NCBI GenBank assembly: GCA_950022655.1
Contig: OX465584.1
Coordinates: 56,471,789-56,535,788, forward strand
DNA length: 64,000 bases
Source: Alentia gelatinosa
Taxonomy: Eukaryota > Annelida > Polychaeta > Phyllodocida > Polynoidae
Reading direction: 5' to 3'
Shown one piece after another: positions 32,679 through 44,342 of the stretch (position 1 is the first letter of the stretch; the number at the start of each line of letters is the position of its first letter). Made by a program: the position numbers and the translations under genes. The notes beneath the pieces were generated by a model that had not been told where the DNA came from, made no database searches, and was given only the letters and a program-made list of their open reading frames with translations.

Positions 32679-33141
32679 CTAGGTAAGTTGATAGGCTTGA
32701 ATATTAACGGTTTGGCAGGTTGATGGGTAGGCAGGTTGATATGTTAAAGGTTAATGGTTTGGCAGGTTGATGACTAGGCAGGTTAATGGTATGTAGACTA
32801 ATAGGTAACCAAGTCGATTGGTCGGGAGGTTGATGGGTGTATAGTTTGATAGGTAGGTAGGTTTATGGGTAGTCAGGTTGATGGGTAGGCAGGTTGATGG
32901 GTAGGTAGGGGGATTGGTTAGCAAGTTGATAGGTTGGCATGTAGATGGGTCAGAAGGTTTATGGGTAGGTTGATGGGTTGGCAGGCTGATGGATTGACAG
33001 ATTGATAGATCGATAGGCAGATTAATGGGAAGACATGATTATGGGTAGGCAGATTGATGAGTAGGCACACTCATGGGTAGGCAGGTTAGGCTTATGGATA
33101 GACAGGTTGTGGGGAAGGCAGGTTGATTGGTAGGGACACTC
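32679..33141. repeat. 16-bp minisatellite, block 4
   Basis: Many units near GGTTGATGGGTAGGCA, such as GGCAGGTTGATGGGTAGG at about 32718. Confidence 0.85.
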
Positions 33142-33332
33142 TGGTAAAACTGTTGTGAGTCTGTTCTGGGATTGTTGTGAGACTGTTGAAAGACTGCTAT
33201 GAGACTGTTTAGAGACTGTTTTACCACTGTTGTTATACTGTTGCAAGATTGCTATGAGACTGTTGTGAGACTGTTTTAGGACAGGTCTGGAACTGTTGTG
33301 AGACTTGCGAGACTGCTGTGAGACTGTTGTAT
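33142..33332. repeat. TGTTGTGAGAC minisatellite, second copy
   Basis: It carries the same variant order as 24228-24437, including GTTTTAGGACAGGTCTGG, followed in both places by TTGTATGAGGGGTAGGCA. Confidence 0.8.
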
Positions 33333-33545
33333 GAGGGGTAGGCAAGATTATCGGTTGGCAGGTTAAGTTTATTGTTGGACAGAATGATGGTTAGGCAGGT
33401 TTATTGCAAGGTAGTATGATGGGTAGGCATGTTGATAAGTTGACAGGTTAAGGGGTTGACAGGTTCTTGAGTAGGCATGTTATTGGTTTGACAGATACAT
33501 GTGTTGACAGGTTGATGGGTTGACAGGTTGATGATTGGTTAGGTT
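33333..33545. repeat. 16-bp minisatellite, block 5
   Basis: A close copy of 24438-24650, sharing GCAAGGTAGTATGATGGG and GACAGATACATGTGTTGACA. It ends GATTGGTTAGG at the LINE tail. Confidence 0.85.
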
Positions 33546-36478
33546 TTTTGTTTTTTTTTGTTTAAAATTTCTTCATTGAGACTCTCTTTTACAGTCAGGT
33601 AGCATGTCCAAATTACAGTAAAAATAATATTACTCAATAAAGGGGCTGAGACCTCAACCTGTTCATAAGGCTGGTTTCCAAGGTCTAGCCTACTGTTCAA
33701 GCGTAGCTCATGTGCACAGAGTTTATATCAACATCATACAACTATGATATTTAAAATTTGTTTCAACAAGAACAACAAGGAAAGGAAAAAGAAAAGAAAA
33801 GAACTTCACCTCTAGCCTGGCGATAAGGTTAAAAGTAACAATGATGATACAGCAGTTGGAGAAGAGGGTGTGGGAGTCTAGATCTACAGGTCCCAGACAC
33901 TGTCTTTAAGATGAGATCTAGTCAACGACTTAAAGGCCACATAAGTCTCAGTCCTTTTCAACAAGGGTGACAGATTGTTCCAGATGGTACCACCATGGTA
34001 TTTCAATGACCTCATAAATGAAGAACAGTTGGGTTTATCAACATACAAAATGGGAGCTCCATGAGCTCTGGTCTGTTTCCTAGCCTTGTCCACAAAAGAA
34101 TCAAGTTTTGACCTTCTATATATGTGATTTAAAATATGTGCCCATCTCCTATCCTGCAACAGGGGGATCTCTGCGTATCTGTGAAGATCACGTATCGGGG
34201 CATAGACTGATGCTCTGAGACAAATTCTTAGAGCATTGTTCTTGCGTTTTTGGAGTGAGTCAGTAAAACAAGCATGGGCACTATCCAGGAGGATTTCTCC
34301 ATAGTCAAAATATGGGAGTATAGCAGTTTTAAACAAAGCAAGTGCCGCTTTTTGTGTGGAATAACCTCTCATCTTAGCAATTGATATATGCGATAAGATA
34401 CACTTTTCTTTAGCGAGGCAAAATGGTGCCTGAAATCAAGGCTGGAGTCAAGTATCGTACCCAAATATTTTTAGGATACTACTTGTTTCACCTCCTCGTT
34501 ATCAATAAAGAGCTGCGATGATACAACCTGTCTCTTTTTTTCTTTGCTGAGAACAAAATATGTTTGGTTTTCCCTATATCAATACTTAATTTGTTCTGAG
34601 TACACCACATCACAAAACGGTCCAGATTTTCCTGAGTTTCCCTGTATAGGGAGTCAATATCATTTTCCTGCTTGTAGATGACTGTATCATCCACAAACAT
34701 GAGTATTTTACAGTCAGGTAGGAACATTGAAACATCATTAACATAAATAAAAAACAGCAAAGGCCCAAGTATTGAACCTTGCGGTACACCATGCATAATC
34801 TATCTATTATCAGAAACAAGACCATTGGCTTTAACCTTCTGACATCTCAGATTTAAATTGTTATCAAACCAAGACAGACAATTTCCCTGTACACCAGTGT
34901 GGGCTAGCTTCCCAAGTAATATGTCATGGTTAACCGTGTCGAAAGCTTTCCTAAGGTCAACAAAGACTGCCAGTGTGGAGTGACCAACATTTTTACATGT
35001 AGAGATCATATCCGTTAATTTGGTGATAGCATCGATAGTTGACCTAGATTTCCTAAAACCATATTGATTTTTTGACAAAATATTATCCAGATCAATGTAA
35101 GACATGAGTTGTCTATATACTATTTTTTCCATTATTGGTAATATAGAAATTGGTCTATAATTGTTGGTTTTATAAGGATCCGCTCCCTTAGGTATGGGAA
35201 CAACCGTGGCAGTTTTCCAGACCTCAGGAATTTCAGAAATACTAAAAATACAGTTGTACAGATTGACAAAGATTTCAGGCACAGCTCTAACAGAGTCCAC
35301 AAAAACATGTGAGGATATACCAGGTACCATTGATTGTTTGTTAGTACTAACTTGCTTTAATAGTTTTAAGATCTCATCAGAATTGGTAACAATATCATCA
35401 AAAAAAGTAGGAGTTTTCTCCGTATAAGGTCGCCATGGTAAGTGCATGTTCATTCCCAATTTTGAACCGATGTCCAAGATATAGTTATTAATGAAGTCGG
35501 GTACCTCCTCACTATTCACAATAACATTACTCTCATTTTTACTACGTATTTGATCAGGTGCACCTGATTTTACCATCTTATTGGCTGCATTCCTTACTTT
35601 CCTAGCACGTACCCAATCATTCTGGGAACCAGTTCTCCTGGCTTTTTATCAAGAGTCTATCTTTGTTTTTGATACATTCAAGGACCTCCAGAGTGATCCA
35701 GGGCTCCTTTGTTTCTCTAGACGAGAAGAAACGATACGCACAATCTGTATCAAGATATCCCTCAATCGCTTTCTTAATCATACACCATTTATCCGAGCTA
35801 CTTTCAGAGTCATACAATTCCAACCAATCATAATCTATGAGATACATCTTAAACCTGGGAAAAGAGTATTCTTTGTATAGACGACCCCAAGTCTTAATCC
35901 TGGCTAAATTAACTTTGGGAGCCTTTTTTATCAGAAAAAACTATCTGGTGGTCACTGATAGCATTTTTTAACACTCCACTGAAAGGGACATCAGAAAAGG
36001 TTGTGAAGATCAGGTCAATGATAGAATCTCTCTCTGAGTATCTAGTGGTACTTTTGATAGGCTGCATGAGACCTTTTTGTTCCATTTCCGACACTAAAAA
36101 CTTCACAGCAGATTGGTGCACATCTAAAATATTTATATTGAAATCACCAAGCACTATTATATCTCTGATCCCTTCATTTTTCCACATATCCACTGTGTGG
36201 GTTATTTGTGCAGTGAAAGCCTTAGCATCCCCATGTCTAGGTCTATATACATTTACTATGGCCAACTTTTTAGTATGGGGCTTTTCAATTAACAGTGTTT
36301 GTAACTCAATATTACTGAGGCTGTTATGACATCCCATTTACTTTCTTTTGCCTCTACTGACAAAGCTTCATAATTCGCTTTGATACTCCTTAAGTTTGTG
36401 TGTATAACATTAAAACCTCTTAATCTAGACACCAAACCTCCATCATGTAAGATAGTCATGGTTCTGAATCTTAAAAAA
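33546..36478 (-). mobile_element. LINE C (CR1/Jockey-like), decayed
   Basis: The T-rich tail starts right after TTAGG of the minisatellite, and the array resumes at 36479 with AGGTTGATGGG. Minus-strand remains in order: the endonuclease start (NVIHTNLRSIKANYEAL, near 36440); a second endonuclease part at 36330-35915 with VLGDFNINI and ISDHQIVF; a linker at 35847-35617; RT at 35576-34800 with NYRPISILP, GFRKSRST and FVDLRKAFDTVNHDIL; the continuation at 34796-34488 with GVPQGSILGP and FVDD; and a C-terminal region at 34372-33884. Frames are broken at several joins and the middle of the endonuclease is missing. It is not active. Confidence 0.85.
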
Positions 36479-37452
36479 TCCAGGTTGATGGGTTGGCAGG
36501 TTGATGGTTTGACAGGTTGGCAAGTAGGCAGGTTGATTGCTAGGCAGGTTGAAGGTTGGGGAGCAGGGTGATGGGTGAAAAGGTTGATGAGTTGGCAAGT
36601 TGATTGGTTGGCAGGTTCATTGGTAAACAGGCTGATGAGTGGGAAAGTTGATGGGTAGGTAGTTTGATGGGTTGGAAGGTTAATTGGTTGGTAGTTTGAT
36701 GGGTTAGCAGGTTGATGGGTAGGCAGGTTGATGGGTATGAAAGGTGATGGGTAGGTACATTGATGGGTAAGTAGGTTGATGGGAAGGCAGGTTTGTGCAT
36801 TGACAGATTGATGGGTAGTTAGGTTAATGGGTTGGCAGGTTGAGGTAGGTTGATGGATGGCTAGGTTAATGTGTTGGCAGTTGTATGGATGGGCAAGTTG
36901 ATTGGAAGGCAGTTTGATGGGTAGGCAGGTTAATTGGTTTGCAGGTTGATGGGTAGGCAGGCTCATGGGACTGCTGGTTGATAGGTAGGCAGGTTGAAGG
37001 GTTTGAAAAGTGATGGGTAAGTTGGTTAACTGGTAGGCTGGCAGAACGGTTGAAAGATGGGTTGGCAGGTCGAGGGGTAGGCAGGGTAGGCAAGATTCTA
37101 AGTAGGCAGGTTAGATTCATGGGTAGACAGGCTGATAGATGGGCTGTTTTATGGGTGGGTAGGAAAGTTGATGGGTAGGCAGGTAGATAGGTTGCAGGTT
37201 AATAGTTTTGCAGGTTGATGACTAGGCAGGTTAATGGTAGACAGATTGATAGGTAGGCAAGTCAATTGGTAGGCAGGTTGATGGGTGTATATTTTGATAG
37301 GTAGATAGATTCATGGGTAGGCAGGTTGATTGGTAGGCAGGTTAATGAGTAGGAATATTGATGGGGAGGTAGGTTGATGGCTAGTCAGGTTGATGGTTAT
37401 GTAGGTTGATGGGTAGGCAGATTGATGGTATGTAGGGTGATTGGTTAGCAGG
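36479..37452. repeat. 16-bp minisatellite, block 6
   Basis: The longest well-kept block, about 60 units around GGTTGATGGGTAGGCA. Open frames on the minus strand through it encode Pro/Thr/Leu-rich 16-residue repeats in all three phases because the unit length is not a multiple of three. Confidence 0.9.
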
Positions 37453-37865
37453 TTTTTTTTATTTTATTTTATTTTTAAATTTTAATTTTGTTTAAATTTC
37501 TTTATTTAAACTGCAAAGGTTATCAGCCACTAGGGCCGGTGTGAGCTACCCTTACAGTATTTTCCTGGGTACACATCCGTTACAATCATGTATTTGTCAA
37601 TAGCTGAGCTATTGAACTAGTACAAAGCCTATCATGTACATTATGGTAACAATATCCAATATTTGGTGATCACACCCACCACTTATATATAAAATACAGG
37701 TTTGTCGCAGAGAGTCTGTCCACCAGCCAATCATTTTGCAAGTAACATGCAAAAGTTCAGTATTTATCATTATCTGTGAGCACACAAACCTTAACCTACT
37801 TGTTATACAATGGTATTTAAGTCTTTCACGATATCAAGCCTTGTGTTCACAGTGGGATTTTAGGG

Positions 37866-38005
37866 AAACTAGTTAACCTAATTGGGATGGCTCCTCGTAC
37901 CGCGTTTCTTTCGCTAAATCTACCACATGACGTGGAGAGCGAATGTGGTAGATTTAGCGAAAGAAACAAGGTACGAGGACCCATCCTAATTAGGTTAACA
38001 AGTTT
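37866..38005. mobile_element. Large near-perfect palindrome, 63-bp arms
   Basis: Arms at 37866-37928 and 37943-38005 match with about six mismatches around a 14-base loop. The arm tip includes CTAAATCTACCACAT / ATGTGGTAGATTTAG. It sits in the 3' UTR region of LINE D and is probably a small foldback transposon. A second short hairpin (GTGCCGGTATG / CATACCGGCAC) lies at about 38243. Confidence 0.8.
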
Positions 38006-39060
38006 CACTTGTACTATACACCTCTAAATATTCGTAAATATTCAATAACTTTCCAAAATACGTCGATGTCAAAGCCTACTACTCTAAATCAAACTGTGTT
38101 GGTAGTGCGGAAGTTGTTTTTTGGTACGCACAACGCGCATGCGTCATGATAACTCTTCACGCACAGGTACTTAGCGCAACACATAGCAGAACATCAGCTA
38201 GGAGACTACTTGACCTCATTTGCGGGCCGGATTTATCAAAGCGTGCCGGTATGCCGTCATACCGGCACACTACACTGGTTCGCCTAAGGTACCAATTCCA
38301 CAGCAGAGGTTGGTATTTGGAGTATTTCAAGGCACAGGTGTATAGTACACAACAATAATCACTAATCACATCAAAGTGCAGCAGGACCTTTACCAGTTAA
38401 CCAGTGGTAGCCATCAGCTCAGTTTTTTTCAATTTCTTAAAGGTGTTTTTAAAGGACAAGTAAGTATCAATATTTCCAATAGTTGAGCTTAGATTATTCC
38501 AAACCATTGCTCCTCTATATAGCACACTTGTTTTAAACTTTTCAATCTTAGGTCTGGTAGTCTTAAATAATTTACCTTGAGCTTGTCTGGTATTTCTGGT
38601 TCTAGTCTCGATTAACTCATCACTGCATTGTTGCTTATATATGTAGTTTCCTAAGTGGATGTCCCTAATTTCCCTGAGAAAATTCATTTTGGTTCTCTTA
38701 TGAACCAAAAGGTTGCTATCAGTTGGTTTAGCTTTACAAACAATACAAAGTGCTTTCGTATGTACTAATTGTAATTTGTCTAGTTTGACCTTAGAACTTT
38801 TACCATAAAACAAGTCTCCAAAGTCAATGTATGGCATGATGGTTGATTTAACAATGTTTAGCGCAGTTTTTTCATGAAACAAATACCGTATTTTTGAAAG
38901 TAAGTAGATTTTATGTGAGCACATACGTATACAGTGATCTATATGCTTATCAAAAGACAAAGTCTGGTCCAGAACAAAACCAAGGTACTTGAAGGTGTAG
39001 ACCCGTTCCAGTTCTGCACCCTGAATAGTGATACCGTCGACAAATTGATCCACTAATCGT

Positions 39061-40083
39061 CTATGTGTCCTGAAAACCATGTATTTTGATTTTTTTAATA
39101 TTAATCATAATTTTATTCTGTTTACACCAGAGATTAATCTTCAATAATAAATTATTCATGTTATTGTTAAGAATTTGTGTTGTTTTTCCTTGAACTGGGA
39201 TAACCATATCATCAGCATATAGGAGTATATTCCGTTCATCAACAAGTTTTGTCATATCATTAATATAAATTAAAAAGAAAAATGGGCCAAGGATTGAGCC
39301 CTGGGGCACTCCACACTTAATCTGGTCAGGTAATGATTTAATATTATTAACTTCAGTATATTGTGATCTATCAGCTAAATAATTTGTAATCCATTTAAAT
39401 ATTCTTCCCCTTAATCGAATCTTATCTAGTTTTTTTAACAAAATTTCATGATTAACTGTATCAAATGCTTTTGACTGGTCGATAAAAGTAGCTAAAGTTA
39501 TATTCCCTGTATTTATTCCATTTATGATTTGTTCAGTTAATTTAACAGTAGTGTTTGTTGTGGAGTGCCCTGCTCTAAATCCTCCCTGGGAATCAGTCAA
39601 CAAGTGATAATCATCAACAAATGTAACCAGTCTGGTGTGTACAATTCGTTCAATAATTTTGCTCATTACCGGTAGTATAGAAATAGGTCTAAGATTGGAT
39701 ACAGTAGTCAACCCCTTTTGTTTAACCAGTGGCACCAACCTAGACTGTTTCCAGGCATTTGGCAGGATGCCACTGGAAAAGGATAGGTTCATCAGGTGAG
39801 TAACTTGGGGAATTACCACATTCAAAGCAGTCTTCAAATATTTTGTAGAAATACCCTGTATCCCAGATGACTTCCATATTTCCATTTTCATTATTAGGTT
39901 GGAAATTTCATTTTCATCTGTTTGTATCTCAGAAATAAAGTGTTCTGGTTCATTGTCATAATAAGTCCATTCCTCGTCCATATTTGATGATAATTTTGGC
40001 CCTATCTCTACAGAAAATCTATTGACATAACCAGGTAGGTCTGCTTCATCTAAATATTCATTTGTAACATGATCTTTGATCAT
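39061..40083 (-). pseudogene. Reverse transcriptase core of LINE D
   Basis: A 340-codon frame covering RT motifs 0 to 5: the NLRPISILP region, GGFRAGHSTT, FIDQSKAFDTV (motif A), GVPQGSILGP (motif B) and YADDMVI (motif C with both catalytic Asp). Neighbouring pieces are out of frame, so the whole polyprotein cannot be made. Confidence 0.85.
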
Positions 40084-40752
40084 AATGGGGAGGTTTTTTC
40101 TGCTATCCAGTAAGACCGATTTGATCTCTCTCCAGAATTTTTTTCCATCATTTTTATAATTCTCTAAGATATTTTTAACAAACTCAGCTTTGGTTTTTTA
40201 CAAGGTTGATTTGGTTCTATTTCGTATCTCTCTGGCCAATTGCCAGTCTTCAGGATTTTTAGTTCTTTTTGCCCTTTTGAGAGCCTTATCTTTATCCTTT
40301 ATAAGTTCAATTAGATCGTTTGATATCCATGGTTCCTTTGTTTTACGAATTTTAAAGTGCTTAGTTGGACATTGAATATCTAGGTCTGATATAAAAATAT
40401 TGATCATGTAGTTCCACGCTAGTTCGGGATCCTGACAACGATAAAATTCATCCCAGTCTGAATTTACTATATTAGCTTTGAATAATTCCTCATCAAAATT
40501 TCTATAAGAACGACCAATGAAGTCTGAACTAATAGGAATACTTTTGTTTCTTCCAAGGATAGTATAAATTGGGATGTGGTCACTAATGCTCAAATTGAGT
40601 AACCCTTCCCCTTTACAATGAACAACATTTCTGACAAGCCAGTCAATACAGGTTTGCATATCTTCAGTTTCTCTAGTATAATTTGTGATTAATTGCTTAA
40701 ATCCCCTAACTTTGCACCACGTTTAAAGTCTGAAACCAGCTGGCTACCTCGT

Positions 40753-41707
40753 TCCAGGTTGATGGGTAGGCAGGTAGATGGGTTCGCAGGTTGATGGGTA
40801 GGTAGGTTTATGGGTAGGCAGGTTGATTGGTAGGAATGTTGATGGGTAGGTAGGATGATTGGTTAGCAGGTTGATTGGTAGGCAGGTTGATGCGTAAGAA
40901 TGTTGATGGTGATGTAGGTTGATGGGTAGGCAGGTGGATTGGTAGGCAGGTGGACAGGTAGGCAGGATGATGGGTCAGAAGGTCTATTGGTAGGTGGATG
41001 GGTTGGCAAGCTGATTGACAGATTGATAGATAGGCAGATTGAGAGGAAGACATGATTATGGGTATGCAGATTGATGAGTAGGCATGACTATAGGTAGGCA
41101 GGTTAGGCTTATGGATAGACAGGTTGAGTGGAAGGCAGGTTGATAGGTAGGCAGTTTTACCGAAGGTATATGTAAGGGTATGACTTGGTGTTTTCGATCC
41201 TACCCCTATCGCATTTACGACCACAATGTGGAGAGTGTCTCCCAACGCAAACCTCTTCACAAGGTTAAACGAACGGAGAAAATTTACTCACAGTTTTACT
41301 GAAGGTAGTTTGATGGGTAGGCATGTTGATAAATTGGCAAGTTAATGGGTTGGTAGTTTGATTTTAACACTCCACTGAAAGGGACATCAGAAATCAGCTT
41401 AGTAGTTTGATTGATAGGCAGGTTGATGGGTACTAAAGTTGATGGGTAGAAATGTTGATGGTAAGGTAGGTTGATGTGTTGGCAGGTTGAGGGGAAGGTA
41501 GGTTGATTGGTAGTTAGGTCTATGGGTTGGCAGGTTGATGAGTGTAAAGGAAGATGGATATGTAGGTTGATTGGTAGGCAATGAGGCTAATGAGTAGTTG
41601 GGTTGATTGGTAGGCAGGTCGATGGGTAGGTATGTTTTTAAGCAGGTTGGGTTTATGGGTAGACAGGTTGAGAGGTAGACCATTTGATGGTTGGGTAGGG
41701 ATGTTGA
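40753..41707. repeat. 16-bp minisatellite, block 7, with two foreign patches
   Basis: The array runs to the BEL/Pao border at 41708. It is interrupted at 41153-41307 by non-repeat DNA bounded by GCAGTTTTACCGAAGGTA and CAGTTTTACTGAAGGTA, and at 41362-41393 by a 32-base piece identical to part of LINE C. Confidence 0.85.
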
Positions 41708-41739
41708 TGTGACTGCCTCCCTCAATCTTTATGATAAAT

Positions 41740-42627
41740 GGACTGAAGCAGTACATACCACAATGGTATAATGATGGGCTTTTCTGTGCTCTCTCCTTAG
41801 GTAGATCAGCCATCTCTTGTAGCTCAGCTGATCTCTTCATTTTTCGGCATTTCACACAGTTGTAGATCTGAGAAGACACCATATTGTTGCAGTTTAATAT
41901 ACAGAACCCATTCATTCTTATGTGATTCATAGTCATGTTTCGTCTTTGATGAGGGCCCTTTCATGGTAGTGTCAGATCAATAAGGTTGCAACATGATGCT
42001 TCTTTGGCATTATCACCGGATGTTTTGCTTCTTCATTCAGATTTGAGTTTGTTAGGCAGCCTCCTATTCTTATCAAACCATCAGCTCCAAGAATTGGAGA
42101 GAGAGCCTTGAAGTCTGTGCTTCCTCTTTTACCACCAGAGTCTATGAACTCCTTAAAACTTTCTTGTTGTAGCTGCAGTATGATGAACTTGGTGGCTTCC
42201 TTACGCTCTTCTACGGTACTGAGAGCCACATCCTTGATTCCTTTGCTCTCCTTTTGAGCCATGCAATGACTCTGACAACCTTGGACCAGGATAAAAATAT
42301 GTTTAGGTGAGATGGAATTGACTTTGTTGACTTTTCAACCTTTGTGGTCAATACGTTTTTTACTTCAGGGTCACCTGTTATGAGCTCTGTCTTGACTTGA
42401 GGCTGTGTTGTGAAATTACTGCTCCATAAGAACTGTGGGCCAGTCAGCCAATTCGATTGGGTTAGTTCCTCAATCCTCAACCCTCTGGAAGCATGGTCAG
42501 CTGTATTCTCCATGGTAGACACACAGTCCCATTGTGTTGGCTCTGAATGTTGTCTTATCTGCTGGACTCTATTTGCAACAAAGACATGGAATCTCTTGGA
42601 ATCATTATTGATGTATCCTAACACCAC
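41740..42627 (-). pseudogene. BEL/Pao RNase H end and integrase remains
   Basis: Frames 42627-42211, 42262-41972 and 41936-41740 together give a BEL/Pao C-terminal pol: the region with TMENTADHASRGL and GPQFLW; an integrase zinc-binding lead-in (GLIRIGGCLTNSNLNEEAKHP and MPKKHHVATLL); and the start of the catalytic core (NCVKCRK, then CGMYCFSPFIIK). The normal continuation of the core after PFIIK is missing, and the frame runs into the last 19 bases of the LTR. Confidence 0.75.
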
Positions 42628-42958
42628 CTTTCAGTGAGTCCAAAAGAAGGTTTCCATTTGATTGCATTCTACTTCTTGTTTTACAAAGTTTGATACCTTG
42701 ACTGAGAGGTCAGTTGCACCTAGTTCTAATCTGGGGATTGTGGATATTTTTTAAGATGCTACCCTTGACTTTGCCATGACCAACGAAACGCTGACATTAT
42801 TTTCTGTGTCTATTGTCCTGAGATATGAGCTGTTGAGTTCTCTGGTCTTCATTTGCCTCTGGTTTGGGGCTTCATAGCATCTGGGTATTTTGACCCTTTC
42901 AATGTTATTCAAATCGTTCTTCCATGAAACCCATCAAGGCACAAGATCATGCGGTATT

Positions 42959-43952
42959 TCATCGCCTCATGACAACTTCCTTCTGCACATTTCTTGTAGA
43001 ATCCCTTTTCTTATTAAGCGGAAGGGTGTGACAAACCCTAAGGGGTTCAAGAGAGAAGCCACAGTAGATAGAATGCTTCTTCTGGAGTTGCCTTGTCCTT
43101 GTAGTGAGGAAGAGAAACTGAAATTGTCTTCTGCAACTGACCACTTTACTCTGCCTCTTTGCTTTCAGGCAATTCTTTGAGAATGTCTGGGCGGTTACTT
43201 GTGGATCTCCCCACCATAAGAAGTGAAGACAGCTCCTATCTTTGCCAGGTACCTTGAACTGGTGAAACATCTTTTTGAACATGATCGCCTATTTGTGTTT
43301 CCTGAATCTCATCAGTACTCCCACAAGTCTGGGCCGGTGAGGAGATTTTAGTGATAGCCCCCAGAACCTTGCAGAGCAATCAAATACAAATCTGATTTTT
43401 CCCTTCTTAGGGTGGTACACCCCATGATGAGGGATGTACCATATCTCAGATGTATCACATGCAGGTGACGCAAGCTCAGCATTGCCTCGTTTTATTATTT
43501 CATCCATGAAGTTGACATAATCTTTCTTGTAATTTTTGTCATTTGTTAATTTTCTTTTAAGATGTTCTAACTTAGCTTGTGCTGCCTTCATATTGTTGGG
43601 AAATTCAGGTTTAGATTTCTTGAATGACAGTGGCATGCAATAATGGCCATCGTTCTGTTGTCTTGTGTCTGTACTTAACTTATTTAGAAATTCCAAGTCC
43701 TCTTGAGATGTTTCTTGACAGGTTTTGATGTTCTTGAAATCAGATTCCAGTATTTCTAGGATGGACTGGGAGTGATGGCACCTCTGCTGTTGTTATTTTA
43801 TGTGAAATGCTGATTACTTCTTCTTGCTCCAAGCATGGATTTGTTGTGCCTACAATCGACCAGCCAAGACTTATCCTTTGAGCGAAAGGTTCTCTAAACC
43901 CACCGGCAATGACCTCTCTTGGAAGCAGTGCTTTTGGACAGTTGTAGCCCAT
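42959..43952 (-). pseudogene. BEL/Pao reverse transcriptase remains
   Basis: 43952-43740 holds GYNCPKALLPREVIAGGFRE and LGWSIVG, the segment between protease and RT. 43696-43289 holds the RT start with WYIPHHGVYHPKKGKIRFVF (motif A follows as FDCSA). 43282-42959 holds FKVPGKDRSCLHFLWWGD, then jumps into a later segment with the STVASLLNPLGFVTPF phrase in another frame. The part that should hold the YVDD catalytic motif is absent, so there is no polymerase activity. Confidence 0.75.
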
Positions 43953-44099
43953 CAGAAGTCTGACATCACAACTTTGAATGTGTGGAATCTTAGATCGTTA
44001 AATGATCCCAGCGTAGGGCAGTCTTCCTTGTGGGATTTGAGATCGATCAATCGGGATGAACTCCTTAGTGTAGACAGGTGGTAATGGAATAGTTACATT

Positions 44100-44342
44100 T
44101 TACTGAAGGCCTCTTACTTGAAGATCCCTTATTCTTCTTCTAGGAGTGACCATGTTTTGTGAAGTAAGTTTGTTGATCTTGAAGTTTACAGATTCCTCAC
44201 TAACATCAAGTAGTTTGGCTGTATCTACCATCATGAATGTTGTATCACTTTGCGAGTCCAGAAGAGCATATACAAGAATTTCTTGAGAGGGATTTGATTT
44301 CATTGCCAGCCAAACTGGTACTGTCATTGATGCAGAATACAT
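44100..44342 (-). pseudogene. BEL/Pao aspartic protease (A17-like)
   Basis: The frame includes VYALLDSQSDTTFMMVDTAK, where LLDSQSDTTF is the retropepsin-like active-site region typical of BEL/Pao elements (Asp, then Ser/Thr-rich). The zone at 44450-44640 upstream encodes Cys/His-rich peptides in other frames, consistent with a knuckle. Confidence 0.7.

Larger units (their letters stand above)
37453..40752 (-). mobile_element. LINE D (CR1/Jockey-like), 5' truncated
   Basis: The tail (TTTTTTTTATTTTATTTTA) follows GGTTAGCAGG, and the array resumes after CGTTCC at about 40753. Minus strand: the end of the endonuclease with ISDHIPIYTI and a linker (40659-40198); then RT at 40083-39061 with NLRPISILPVMSKIIERIV, AFDTVNHEILL, CGVPQGSILGP and LLYADDMVI; and a C-terminal domain at 39080-38397 with YLGFVLDQTL and RGAMVWNNL. 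The RT frame of 340 codons is intact, but the endonuclease is cut at the 5' end and there are shifts between frames. The 3' UTR is interrupted by the palindrome at 37866-38005. Confidence 0.88.

Noticed and set aside
36289..36966. 225-codon minus-strand open frame rich in PTHQPA
   Set aside because: It is the translated minisatellite joined to the LINE C endonuclease start, with no independent gene evidence.
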